Positions 8,720 through 17,463 of a stretch of DNA of 46,932 bases are shown piece after piece. The first letter of the stretch is position 1, and each line of letters starts with the position of its first letter. This stretch comes from an uncultured Gammaproteobacteria bacterium (GTDB taxonomy: Bacteria > Pseudomonadota > Gammaproteobacteria > Arenicellales > JAANXG01): the NCBI GenBank assembly GCA_947258495.1, contig CAMYIN010000066.1, forward strand, positions 1 through 46,932. Direction: 5' to 3'. The notes under the pieces are model-generated. The model worked only from the letters and a program-made list of their open reading frames with translations, was not told the origin of the DNA and did no database searches. The translations under genes and the position numbers were made by a program.

Positions 8720-10078
8720 GTGACCCCGATCGAAATGAGTGCGGTTGAGACCGCACGCGCCATCCGCGAGGGCGCAGTCGACTCCGAGGAGGTGGTGCAG
8801 GCGTGCCTCGACCGCATCACCGAGTTGGAAGACACCGTCCTCGCCTGGGCGCACGTGGACGCGGGACATGCCCTGACCCAGGCGCGCGCCGCCGATGATG
8901 CGCGGCGCGTGGGTGCGGCGCTGGGGTCGCTGCACGGCGTCCCGGTGGGCGTCAAGGATATCTTCGACACCAAGGATATGCCGACCGAGGACGGCACCGT
9001 TCTGCACGCCGGGCGCCGGCCTTTGGCCGACGCCACCGCGGTGGCCTTGCTTCGTCAGGCGGGGGCCGTGATTCTCGGCAAGACCGTCACCACCGAGCTC
9101 GCGGTATACGCACCGGGAAAGACTCGCAATCCCCATAACCTCGATCACACTCCCGGGGGTTCGTCCAGCGGCTCTGCGGCTGCGGTCGCGGCACACATGG
9201 TCCCGCTCGCGATCGGCACCCAGACCAACGGCTCGGTCATCCGTCCCGCGTCCTATTGCGGCGTCTACGGTTTCAAACCGAGCCACGGCGCGATCTCGCG
9301 GCATCGCGTGCTCCAGCAGTCGCGCGTGCTGGACACCGTCGGTGTATTCGCTCGCACGGTAGAAGACGTCGCGATGGTCGCCGAGCCGCTCATGCGCTTC
9401 GACGAAAACGACCCCGATACCCGGCCGCAGGCGGCGCCGAGGCTGGTCGAAACGGCCGCCGCCGCGCCGCCGGTGGCGCCGCAGCTGGCGTTTGTCCGCA
9501 CCCCGGTATGGGAGGACGCCGACGACGACATGCAGGCGGCGATTATGGAACTGGTCGAGGTCCTCGGAGCGGACATCGAGGAGGCCACGCTCCCGGCGGT
9601 GTTCGACGATGCCGTGGCGTGGCATCGAACCATCATGGAAGCGGACCTGGCGAGGAGTTTCGAGCGCGAGTATGCGACGGGCAAAGAGCGTTTGAGTGAG
9701 ATTCTGCGCGAAATGATCGAGCGTGGGCAAACCTATTCGGCGGTGGCCTACAACAATGCCGTGGGACAGATCGGCGCATTGAACGCGATCCTCGACGCGA
9801 TGTTCAAGAAGTACGACGCCATCCTCACGCCTGCGACTACCGGCGAGGCGCCGGCCGGGCTCGACTCCACCGGCAGCCCGATATTTTGTACTCTCTGGAC
9901 CTTGTGCGGCGTGCCCGCTGTAACGCTGCCGTTGTTCCGGGGACCCAATGGAATGCCCATGGGAGCGCAGCTGGTTGGCCCCAAGGGCGACGACGCGCGC
10001 CTGTTGCGAACCGCCCGCTGGCTGGTGGGGGCCGTGAACAAAAGCGCTCACGACGAAACGGGGGAGGTGATTGCATGA
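8720..10078 (+). CDS. Amidase-signature family hydrolase
   Basis: The 452-residue protein is a cytoplasmic amidase-signature enzyme that hydrolyses carboxamide or related C-N bonds through a Ser-Ser-Lys triad. The triad is visible: Lys79 in GVKDIF, the cis-Ser near 148 in PGGSSSGSAAAVAA, and the nucleophilic Ser172 in GTQTNGSVIRPASYCG. The 24-residue gap between the two serines is standard. The start is a GTG at 8720. It follows the TRAP transporter in the same direction and overlaps the next gene as ATGA, so an imported acid amide or a downstream product may be its substrate; this is inference. A GatA role is unlikely because no gatB or gatC is adjacent and the family GatA motifs are not evident. 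Confidence 0.88.
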   Translation: MTPIEMSAVETARAIREGAVDSEEVVQACLDRITELEDTVLAWAHVDAGHALTQARAADDARRVGAALGSLHGVPVGVKDIFDTKDMPTEDGTVLHAGRRPLADATAVALLRQAGAVILGKTVTTELAVYAPGKTRNPHNLDHTPGGSSSGSAAAVAAHMVPLAIGTQTNGSVIRPASYCGVYGFKPSHGAISRHRVLQQSRVLDTVGVFARTVEDVAMVAEPLMRFDENDPDTRPQAAPRLVETAAAAPPVAPQLAFVRTPVWEDADDDMQAAIMELVEVLGADIEEATLPAVFDDAVAWHRTIMEADLARSFEREYATGKERLSEILREMIERGQTYSAVAYNNAVGQIGALNAILDAMFKKYDAILTPATTGEAPAGLDSTGSPIFCTLWTLCGVPAVTLPLFRGPNGMPMGAQLVGPKGDDARLLRTARWLVGAVNKSAHDETGEVIA

Positions 10079-10251
10079 TCAAGTTGATTACCGGGATTTT
10101 CGGACTTAGTCTGATTGTCGTTTTCCTGGGTTACTACGCAATCTCAATCAATTCCTTGCCGCTTTGGATCATCATCGTTGTCATATTGGCGATGATCACC
10201 ACGGACGTCATCCAGTCGATACGCAAAAAAGACAAAAACGACGCAGATTAG
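10075..10251 (+). CDS. 58-residue two-helix membrane miniprotein
   Basis: The ATG overlaps the amidase stop, and GGGGGAGG lies before it, so translation is well supported. The product has two hydrophobic segments (about residues 3-24, ITGIFGLSLIVVFLGYYAI, and 29-47, LPLWIIIVVILAMITTDVI) and a short charged tail (RKKDKNDAD) that predicts a cytoplasmic C-terminus. No family is recognised. Its position between the amidase and a binding-protein-like gene suggests a helper of this gene cluster, possibly at the membrane near the TRAP transporter, but nothing in the sequence proves that. Confidence 0.7.
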   Translation: MIKLITGIFGLSLIVVFLGYYAISINSLPLWIIIVVILAMITTDVIQSIRKKDKNDAD

Positions 10252-10266
10252 TAAACAAGTAAACAT

Positions 10267-10299
10267 GTCCTGCAGATCCGGATCGTCGTTCTGCAGGAC
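10267..10299. repeat. Inverted repeat downstream of the miniprotein gene
   Basis: GTCCTGCAG and CTGCAGGAC form a perfect 9-bp inverted repeat around a 15-base loop, in the 107-base gap before the next gene. There is no T-run, so it could be an operator or an mRNA hairpin. The octamer AGTAAACA also occurs twice just upstream. Confidence 0.55.
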
Positions 10300-10358
10300 G
10301 CTGTAGATGCGGACCGGGTTACGGAAAGTAACGGTCTCGAGCACTCGGGGAGAGTATC

Positions 10359-11249
10359 TTGGCGCAAATACATATTATGGTCTCGCGGCATTCCGCGTTT
10401 TACAGCCCATTGATCGCGGCGATCAGCGGCGGATTCCTGCGGGAGCAGGGTCTGGAGCCGACGTATTCGATCATGACCCCGGACAAATCGGTGGCGGACG
10501 CGCTCGCCGACGGATCGGTGCACGTCGGGCAGTCCTCGGTGGCCGCGAGTTGGGGGCCGATGGAAAAGGGCGAGGCCAACACCGTCATGCACTTCGCCCA
10601 GATCAATGAACGCGATGGGTTTTTTATCGCCGGCCGCAAGAGGGACCCGGACTTTACCTGGGCCAAGCTCCGCGGGCGGGAAGTGCTCGTGGATCATTTC
10701 GGGCAACCGCTGGCGATGTTCAAATACGCGGCGCACAAGATGGACCTGGACTACGACGAGATCAATGCCGTCGACGCCGGCGACGTCCACGAAATCGAAC
10801 GCGCTTTCCACGACGGACGCGGGGATTACGTGCATCTCCAGGGTCCGGCGCCGCAGCAGATGGAACGGGACGGCGTCGGCTACGTCGTCGCCGCGGTGGG
10901 TGAAGCCATTGGGCCGGTCGCGTTCAGCAGTCTGGTGGCGACCGGCGAATGGCTGCAGACCGATATGGCGCTGGCGTTCGTGGCCGCCTATCGCAAGGCG
11001 CGCGACTACGTGATTCATGCACCGTCGATGGAGATTGCGGAATCGGAAGGTGAATTTTTTCCGGGGATAGATCGGGAGGCGTTGGCCTCGGCGATCGATT
11101 TCTACCAGCATCTGGGTTGCTGGGGTGCGGACATACACATTACGCGACAGCATTACGACGTTGCTTTGGACGTTTTTCTGCACAGCGGTACGGTCAGCAA
11201 ACGACACGGCTACGACGAAGTCGTAGTACCGCCTCCCGACGAACGCTGA
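10359..11249 (+). CDS. NMT1/THI5-like binding-protein-fold protein lacking a signal peptide
   Basis: The 296-residue protein begins directly with MAQIHIMVSRHSAFYSPLIAAISGGFLREQGLEPTYS-type residues, the usual start of the mature part of a type-2 periplasmic binding protein of the NMT1/THI5 family. Further motifs are GSVHVGQSSVAASWGPMEKGE and LRGREVLVDHFGQPLAMFKYAAHKMDLDYDEI. No signal peptide precedes it, so it should be cytoplasmic. The start used is a TTG at 10359 with GGGGAGAG just before it; the alternative ATG at 10377 has no ribosome binding site. Cytoplasmic members can act as enzymes or ligand sensors. No ABC permease or ATPase gene is adjacent. The substrate is unknown. Confidence 0.75.
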   Translation: MAQIHIMVSRHSAFYSPLIAAISGGFLREQGLEPTYSIMTPDKSVADALADGSVHVGQSSVAASWGPMEKGEANTVMHFAQINERDGFFIAGRKRDPDFTWAKLRGREVLVDHFGQPLAMFKYAAHKMDLDYDEINAVDAGDVHEIERAFHDGRGDYVHLQGPAPQQMERDGVGYVVAAVGEAIGPVAFSSLVATGEWLQTDMALAFVAAYRKARDYVIHAPSMEIAESEGEFFPGIDREALASAIDFYQHLGCWGADIHITRQHYDVALDVFLHSGTVSKRHGYDEVVVPPPDER

Positions 11250-11545
11250 CCGGCGTAAGCGTTTCTGCACGTCTCCTGCGCGGCACCCGCGCAGCGCAAT
11301 GCGGATTCAACGCACGCTTGCATACGAAGACGTCCGGACGCGCCTGCAAACGACAAGGTTGTATCCAGAGGCACGCTTCGCGGCACGCCGTGGAGACCTC
11401 CCTGCAGGCTCCGCGCCGGCATCCCGGCAGGCCGCGGTCTCGAAGCGTCGCTCTCGATTCGGTCGGGCTGACAGCGCGTTTCCCTGCTCTGTCGGAATTC
11501 TGCAAGACCCGGGCGTTGTGCTGCACGCAATGCCTGCGGCGGCGT
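11250..11545. other. Intergenic stretch without a recognised gene
   Basis: This stretch of about 296 bases separates the NMT1-like gene from the convergent glxR remnant. Short open frames exist on both strands but none has a ribosome binding site or a recognisable protein pattern, and no clear terminator is seen. It may be decayed coding DNA, consistent with the pseudogene next to it. Confidence 0.5.
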
Positions 11546-12405
11546 TCAAGCCACTTCGTGCTGCGCCAAGATCTCCAGTACCCGCACCATCGCCGAGTGA
11601 TCCAGCTCCGACCAGCCGTGGCCCGCACAGGCGTTGAACAATTCCTGGGCGGCGGCGGTATTGGGGAGGCTTACCCCCAGGGCGCGCGCCCCCTGCAACG
11701 CCAGGCTCAGGCCTTTTGATGCAGATTGATGCGGAAGCCGGGATCGAAGGTGCGTTTGATCATGCGTTCGCCGTGTACCTCCAGGATCTTGGGGCCGGCG
11801 AAGCCCCCCATGAGCGCCTCGCGCACCTTGGCCGGATCGACGCCCGCCTTGGAAGCGAACAACAGGGCCTCGCCCACGGCCTCGATCGTCAAGGCGACCA
11901 CGATCTGGTTGGCCACCTTGGCCGTCTGCCCGGCGCCGTTATCAACCACCAGCGTGACGTTCTTACCCATCAGTTCGATCAACGGTTTCACGCGCTCGAA
12001 ATCGTCAGCGCGGCGGCCTTGGCCCCCACTTCACCGCCGGATACCGGCGCATCGAGATAATCGCAGCCGAAGTCGTTCACCCGAGCGGCAAAAACCTTTG
12101 GTCTCGATGGGGGAAACGGAACTCATGTCGACCACGATCTTTCCCGAACCGAGGCCCTCCGCGACCCCACGGGCAGCGAACAGGATCGCTTCTACCTGGG
12201 GCGTGTCCGGAACCATGGTGATCACGATCTCGGATTTCTCCGCCACCTCCTTAGGTGTCGCGCACTCGCCGGCGCCGCCTTCGAGCAGTGGCTGCGGCAG
12301 CGGCGATCTGTGTTTGACGGTAAAGATGCGGTGACCGCCGGCCTGCAGTTGGCCGGCCATGGGGGCGCCCATGATGCCGAGTCCGATAAAACCAATGTCG
12401 CGCAT
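11546..12405 (-). pseudogene. glxR: Tartronate semialdehyde reductase / 3-hydroxyisobutyrate dehydrogenase-family gene, frameshifted
   Basis: The gene reads from 12405 toward 11546. It begins intact with IGFIGLGIMGAPMAGQL, the Rossmann NAD-binding start, and continues to VVDMSSVSPIETKGF. Near 12090 one extra T in a run of five shifts the frame; the sequence then continues in another frame as FAARVNDFGCDYLDAPVSGG up to a stop near 12000. A deletion of about eight codons shifts the frame again, after which FERVKPLIELMGKNVTLV and GAGQTAKVANQIV follow. Near 11720 a further single-base loss stops the frame at LHQKA, and the true tail continues in a third frame as SLALQGARALGVSLPNTAAAQ to a stop at 11546. 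At least three lesions argue for a real pseudogene rather than one sequencing error. The enzyme would reduce tartronate semialdehyde to glycerate. Confidence 0.88.
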
Positions 12406-12477
12406 TGTTGGCTCCAGGTTAACGAAATGAAAGAAGATTTCCGCAGTGCAATCGGCTAACAGAAACCGGGAAGCGGC

Positions 12478-12603
12478 TCAACCGGTAAGATACGGTTGCG
12501 GCCAACCCAATCCTGCATTGGTATTCGCCGACGGTTTGTATTCGCATCCCATCCAACCGCCGTAGCCGGGTTGTGCGACAGGCTCGAGCCCGTTGAGCAT
12601 CAT
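12478..12603 (-). pseudogene. hyi: Hydroxypyruvate isomerase C-terminal remnant
   Basis: Read on the minus strand, this fragment encodes [20 protein letters not shown] followed by GWPQPYL and a stop at 12478. This is the conserved C-terminus of hydroxypyruvate isomerase (pattern GY-x-GW-x-GCEY-x-P, then GLGW). The rest of the roughly 260-residue enzyme is absent: upstream the frame turns into unrelated sequence (SAASLTMM and before). It sits just upstream of the broken glxR on the same strand, the usual hyi-glxR order of the glyoxylate carboligase pathway. The upstream boundary of the remnant is approximate. Confidence 0.75.
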
Positions 12604-13092
12604 GGTCAAGCTCGCGGCAGATTTCGGCGTTAACGGAAACCGACGACGGCGCGAAAAAAGTGCGTGCAATTGTAACGGTTCTCGTAAGTTTTGTACCTGG
12701 ATGACCGCACCCCGATCGACCCTGGATTAATGACCTCCGGCACCGCTGCGCCGATCTCGATCCGGGCGCGTGCAAGCGGTTGCAGCCGTACCTCCCGGTC
12801 GCCCCGCCGTCCGCCCGCGGGCGGTCGCCGACAACCGTTCCCGTCTGTCGCGGGGCCGTCGCAGGGGCCCCGGCAATATGGAAAAAAGCTTTATTTTGTC
12901 TAACTTTATATACAGGGGTGTAACGTTTCCGCGTCCGTCCCGATACCGATCAGGTAGCGTTACACACGTTCAGATACCCATGGCACGGAGGTAACTTCGA
13001 GAGCTCGTGCGCACAGCTGACCGTCGTCGGTAGCGGGTCCGACGACCGCACGATTGCGCGACGCAAGAGCACGAGATGGCGACGAAGATCTG
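12604..13092. other. Non-coding region upstream of the GGDEF-EAL gene
   Basis: About 490 bases hold no gene that can be supported. The left part is GC-rich and probably decayed hyi sequence; the right part turns AT-rich around 12881-12915, a plausible promoter zone for the GGDEF-EAL gene, though no clean -35/-10 pair with 17-bp spacing is seen. A dyad at 12918-12965 is listed separately. Confidence 0.5.
12918..12965. promoter_or_regulatory. Dyad GTGTAACG / CGTTACAC upstream of the c-di-GMP gene
   Basis: GTGTAACG at 12918-12925 and its exact reverse complement CGTTACAC at 12958-12965 are separated by 32 bases, just downstream of the AT-rich segment. The half-site could bind a dimeric regulator. 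It resembles the repeated motif inside the mobile element at 38525-38653, which may be coincidence. Confidence 0.4.
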
Positions 13093-15102
13093 ATGTTTAA
13101 ATCGCACCGTTACATCTGGATCACCAGTATCCTGGGTCTGTTCGCTGTCGTGGTGCTTTTGTTGGTATTTAGACACCTTGCCTTTCAAGGGCTTATAGAC
13201 CACGAAGCAAAAGCGAACATCACCTTGAGCCGGGTGTTTTCCAACACGCTGTGGCCGAAGTATTCGATGTTTGTTCAACGCGCATCGCGTATTCCCAGGG
13301 GGGAACTTCCGAACCACTACACCGTCAGGCAACTTCGGGATGACATACGCAAGCAGATGGCGAGATCCCGGGTGTCGAAGGTCAAGATCTACAATCTCGA
13401 TGGGCTCACGGTGTTCTCCTCGGATCCCGGGCAGGTCGGCGAGGACAAAAGCGACAACGCCGGTTTTGTCGGCGCCAAAAACGGTGCGCCCGTCAGCGGC
13501 ATTACCTTTCGCGACCGTTTCGACGCCTTTGAGGGCGAAATCGTGGATCGCAATCTCGTCTCTTCCTACATCCCTATTCGCGCAAGCGAAGACGCCCCGG
13601 TTGAGGCCGTGTTCGAAGTCTACTCGGACGTGACCGATTTGGTCACTGGTCTGCAGCGGCTCCAGTGGGAGATCGCAGGCTGGGTGGTGGGGAGTCTGTC
13701 GTTGCTGTACGCGCTCGTTTTTCTCATCGTCCACCGCGCCGAACGCACCATCCAACGACAGGAAAAAGCGCGTCTGAAAAACGAAGCCAAGATCCATTAC
13801 CAGGCCTACTACGACTCGCTCACGGATCTGCCGAACCGTACGAGCTTCAGCGAACGCCTGCAGGAGGCGATCAAGCGCGCCCGCCGGGCGGAACGCATGC
13901 TGGCGGTGCTTTATATAGACATCGACGAGTTCAAGTTGGTGAACGACAGTTTTGGGCACTCGACGGGCGACCAGGTGCTCAGGATCGTCGCCAAACGTCT
14001 GACGTCGTGCGTACGCGAAAGCGACATGCTGTTCCGCATGGGTGGCGACGAATTCACCGTCATTATCGAGGGCCTGGAATTCGTCGGCAGTCCGGGCGGC
14101 CTGGCCAATCGAATCATTGATGCCATGGCTGAACCGATGGTCGTCAACGGCCACGATTTCATCGTCACGGCCAGTATCGGCATCGCCGTGTTCCCCAAAG
14201 ACGACGCCACCGTCGAAAAATTGGTGAAAGACGCCGATACCGCCATGTACCTGGCGAAGGAAGCGGGCCGAAACCAGTACCAGTATTATTCACCATCCAT
14301 GAAGGAACAGGCCGCGGAACGATTGGCCTTCGAGACGGGGCTCAAGCAGGCGCTGCGCAACAACGAGTTCCTGCTCTACTACCAACCTCGCGTGACGACC
14401 GACGACGAGGATATCGTCGCCGTCGAGGCCCTGCTTCGCTGGGAGCATCCCCAATGGGGGTTGGTGCGGCCGAATGTGTTCATTCCGCTTCTGGAGCGCA
14501 TGGGGCTGATCAACGACGTCGGGAAGTGGGTGCTGCGCGGCGCCTGCCGGCAGGTGAAATTGTGGCACGAGGACGGTATGAGCGGTCTGCGTGTGTCGGT
14601 AAACATCTCCCCACGGCAGTTTAGAACCGGTCTGCTGGTGGAAACGGTGAAAGATGCCCTGAGCGAATCGGGTCTGGACCCCGTCCATCTCGAACTCGAA
14701 TTGACCGAAGGCGTGCTCATCGACAATATCGACGAAACGGTCAAGATCATGAGAGAGCTCAAACAACTCGGGGTATCGATCTCGATCGACGATTTCGGCA
14801 CCGGTTATTCGTCGTTGAAATACCTCAAAGTGCTGCCGATCGATTTCCTCAAGATCGACCGAACCTTCGTTATGGATCTCGCCAACAATGAGAAAGACGC
14901 GGCAATCATCAAGACCATCTCCGCCCTGGCGCACAGTCTGAAGATCCGATTGGTGGCGGAGGGCGTGGAGCAACCGCAACAGGTCGAATTCCTCAAGACC
15001 CAGGATTGTCATGAATTTCAGGGATTTCTCTTCAGCCGCCCGGTGCCTCCGCAAGACATCCCGGTAATCGTTGCCCAGCGAAGAGTGCGACGCGCGGGAT
15101 AG
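13093..15102 (+). CDS. Membrane-anchored GGDEF-EAL cyclic di-GMP turnover protein
   Basis: The 669-residue protein combines a diguanylate cyclase and a c-di-GMP phosphodiesterase domain. It has a membrane segment at about residues 8-28, a periplasmic sensor region at about 30-195 with no recognised named fold, a second membrane segment at about 203-223, a short basic coiled coil, a GGDEF domain at about 245-405 and an EAL domain at about 425-665. The GGDEF signature is intact (MGGDEF, 327-331) and is preceded by an inhibitory I-site RESD exactly five residues upstream. The EAL side keeps VEALLRWEHP, LELTEG, SIDDFGTGYSSL, FLKIDRTFV, VAEGVE and QGFLFSRP, so both activities look possible. The start at 13093 is chosen because it immediately precedes the first membrane helix. 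It is transcribed alone. Confidence 0.93.
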   Translation: MFKSHRYIWITSILGLFAVVVLLLVFRHLAFQGLIDHEAKANITLSRVFSNTLWPKYSMFVQRASRIPRGELPNHYTVRQLRDDIRKQMARSRVSKVKIYNLDGLTVFSSDPGQVGEDKSDNAGFVGAKNGAPVSGITFRDRFDAFEGEIVDRNLVSSYIPIRASEDAPVEAVFEVYSDVTDLVTGLQRLQWEIAGWVVGSLSLLYALVFLIVHRAERTIQRQEKARLKNEAKIHYQAYYDSLTDLPNRTSFSERLQEAIKRARRAERMLAVLYIDIDEFKLVNDSFGHSTGDQVLRIVAKRLTSCVRESDMLFRMGGDEFTVIIEGLEFVGSPGGLANRIIDAMAEPMVVNGHDFIVTASIGIAVFPKDDATVEKLVKDADTAMYLAKEAGRNQYQYYSPSMKEQAAERLAFETGLKQALRNNEFLLYYQPRVTTDDEDIVAVEALLRWEHPQWGLVRPNVFIPLLERMGLINDVGKWVLRGACRQVKLWHEDGMSGLRVSVNISPRQFRTGLLVETVKDALSESGLDPVHLELELTEGVLIDNIDETVKIMRELKQLGVSISIDDFGTGYSSLKYLKVLPIDFLKIDRTFVMDLANNEKDAAIIKTISALAHSLKIRLVAEGVEQPQQVEFLKTQDCHEFQGFLFSRPVPPQDIPVIVAQRRVRRAG

Positions 15103-15426
15103 CGGAGTCGTCGGGCCTCGGGAACTACCGGGCGCCGTTTGCCCAAGCCCACGGCGTGACGACCAGGTCGCTTGACGGCCGGGGCCGAGGACGTCGAGAA
15201 TGCCGGTTGCGCTTGTGGTGCCCTGCGGGGCGGTGCGATGTGCTGCTACAGTCTGCTTCATTCCCGGCAAGCGGCCGCGCCAAGAACACGCCGATGCGGT
15301 GCCAGCCGTTGCTAATTCCGCGACCGCGCTCCCGCCCAGGGGCTTCACGGCGTACGCTCGTGGAACGCCGCCGCCGGCGGGTATCATGTCGCTGATGACG
15401 CGTAAATAGCGCGACGCCGGCAGACG
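15103..15426. other. Intergenic region before the acyl-AMP ligase gene
   Basis: This stretch of 324 bases is GC-rich, with no coding frame supported by a start, ribosome binding site or family pattern, and no intrinsic terminator. It must carry the promoter of the ligase gene, but no clear sigma-70 pair is visible. Confidence 0.5.
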
Positions 15427-17463
15427 ATGCAGGTCCAGGGAAAACACAAACTATCAGCGATGGTAAAGACACGTCCTTTTCTACTACAACTTACGGATAT
15501 CGTGGAATACAAGACCTTAACCGAGGCACTGGATGCACTGCGCGACGAGCCGCGCCGCATTACCTATCTCAAGAGCCGAGATCGGCGCAGTGCGATCTCG
15601 TTCTCCGAACTCCGTCGCAGGGCGCTCGGGATACTCCGTCATTTACAGCAACGGGGGCTGGAGCGGCAGCACCAGCTGATAGTGCTGCTCGACGACAACG
15701 AGCAGTTCGTCGACATATTCTGGGCCTGTCTCTACGGAGGCATTATCCCGGTGCCTATCGCGGTGGGTGTGTCGGACGAGCAGCGTTTGAAATTGTTCCG
15801 CGTGTTCGAGAAGCTGCCGCAAGGGTACGTGTATACGAATCGCGCAAACTGGCATCGGTTCCGCGGTTTTGCGCGAGATCGCGGCATTGAAGACGCCTAC
15901 GATCGAATGCGGTCGCGATGTCTGCTCAGCGACGATGTCCACGATATATCCCGGCCGGGCCGGCTGGAGGAGATCCGGACCGGAGATGTCGCCTTTATCC
16001 AATACTCCTCCGGGTCAACCAGCGAACCGAAGGGCGTCGTGCTCACGCACGGAAATCTGCTCGCCAACATCAGAGACATCATCCAGGCGGCGCAGTTCAG
16101 CGCCGACGACGTCAGTCTCAGTTGGATGCCGCTGACCCACGACATGGGTCTCATCGGTTTTCACCTGAACATGCTGATTCGCGGCATGAACCACGTCCTC
16201 ATGGACACGGAGGTCTTTGTCCGTCGGCCGTTGAGTTGGATGCAGGCGGCGACTACGGAGCGCGCCAACGTATTGTGTTCGCCGAATTTCGGTTATCGAC
16301 ATTTTCTGAACGTTTTCAATCGCCGCGGGCAGGGTGAAGCCGACTTCGACCTGTCCCACGTGCGGCTCATTTTCAACGGCGCCGAGCCCATCTCCGCGCC
16401 GTTGTGCGAACAATTCCTGGACGCCCTTGCGCCCCGTGGATTGCGCCGGACAGCCATGTTTCCGGTCTACGGTCTGGCGGAGGCGAGCCTCGCCGTGTCG
16501 TTCCCCCCCGTGGGCAGGAGCTTGCACTATCGCGACATCGATCGCCGGCATCTTGCCCTGGGAGACGCGATCCAGACCGGCGCTGTCGACGACGCCGCGA
16601 TGCGATGTGTGAGCGTGGGGCGCGCCATCGGTGCTTGCGAGGTACGCGTTGCCGATGCGGACGGGACGGCGCTGCCCGACGCCACCGTGGGTCGTGTTCT
16701 TATCAAGGGTCCCAACGTCAGCCGGGGCTATTATCTCGATCCGACGGCAACCCGGGCGGCGATCGACGCGGACGGCTGGCTCGACACCGGCGATCTGGGC
16801 TTTTTGCAGGAGCAGGAGCTGTTCGTCACCGGTCGCTTGAAGGACGTGTTGTTTGTCAACGGTCAGAATTTTTACGCCCACGACCTGGAAGCGGTCGCCG
16901 TGCAGTCGGGGCTATTGGAACTGGGCAAGGTCGCGGTCGGCGGCTATCGGCACGAACATTCGGAGAGCGACAGAATTCTGGTGTTCGTCGTGCATCGCGG
17001 CGCGATGGAGCAATTCGCCGACACCGCACGGGAAGTCGCGGCCTACGTCAACGAACACACGGGCGCGGAAGTGTCGGAGATAATCCCGGTGCAACGGATT
17101 CCCAAGACCACCAGCGGCAAACTCCAGCGCTACACCTTGGTGCGGGCGTACGCGGACGGCGAGTTCGCAGCGCAACTGGAACAATTAAGGCAGCTCGCTC
17201 GCTCGGCGCAGGAGACGGTACAGGAGCCGATTTCGGATGTGGAACGCCAACTCCAGGGGATATGCAATCGGGCCTTGGAGGGGATTCGATTGGGCCGGCA
17301 CGACAATTTCTTCGAAACCGGGGCGAGCTCATTGAAGCTCATCGATATCCACGAGCGTATCGAAGAGCGTTTTCCGGGACGCATCGAGCTCACGGATCTG
17401 TTCGACCACCCCACCCTGGCGGAGCTCGCAGCGTTCCTGGAACGAAAGACGTCAGCCGTATAG
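15427..17463 (+). CDS. Fatty acyl-AMP ligase with C-terminal acyl carrier domain
   Basis: The 678-residue protein activates a carboxylic (probably fatty) acid as acyl-AMP. The adenylation domain (about 30-585) shows the P-loop-like motif IQYSSGSTSEPKGVVLTHGN, then SWMPLTHDMGLIGFHL, the A5-type motif PVYGLAEASLAVSF, DGWLDTGDLGFL and the late Lys in PKTTSGKLQRYTL. The PLTHDMGLIGF stretch is typical of the FAAL group, which passes acyl-AMP to carrier proteins rather than to CoA. A carrier domain follows at about 605-675, with the phosphopantetheine Ser at about 635 in DNFFETGASSLKL. Thus the activated acyl chain can be loaded in cis. A second possible start lies 33 bases downstream (MVKTRPF). 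The 3' end overlaps the convergent lpxL-like gene by 12 bases. Confidence 0.88.
   Translation: MQVQGKHKLSAMVKTRPFLLQLTDIVEYKTLTEALDALRDEPRRITYLKSRDRRSAISFSELRRRALGILRHLQQRGLERQHQLIVLLDDNEQFVDIFWACLYGGIIPVPIAVGVSDEQRLKLFRVFEKLPQGYVYTNRANWHRFRGFARDRGIEDAYDRMRSRCLLSDDVHDISRPGRLEEIRTGDVAFIQYSSGSTSEPKGVVLTHGNLLANIRDIIQAAQFSADDVSLSWMPLTHDMGLIGFHLNMLIRGMNHVLMDTEVFVRRPLSWMQAATTERANVLCSPNFGYRHFLNVFNRRGQGEADFDLSHVRLIFNGAEPISAPLCEQFLDALAPRGLRRTAMFPVYGLAEASLAVSFPPVGRSLHYRDIDRRHLALGDAIQTGAVDDAAMRCVSVGRAIGACEVRVADADGTALPDATVGRVLIKGPNVSRGYYLDPTATRAAIDADGWLDTGDLGFLQEQELFVTGRLKDVLFVNGQNFYAHDLEAVAVQSGLLELGKVAVGGYRHEHSESDRILVFVVHRGAMEQFADTAREVAAYVNEHTGAEVSEIIPVQRIPKTTSGKLQRYTLVRAYADGEFAAQLEQLRQLARSAQETVQEPISDVERQLQGICNRALEGIRLGRHDNFFETGASSLKLIDIHERIEERFPGRIELTDLFDHPTLAELAAFLERKTSAV

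Noticed and set aside
8720-10078. GatA subunit of the amidotransferase
   Set aside because: No gatB or gatC is adjacent, and the gene sits in a transporter cluster; general amidase is the safer call.
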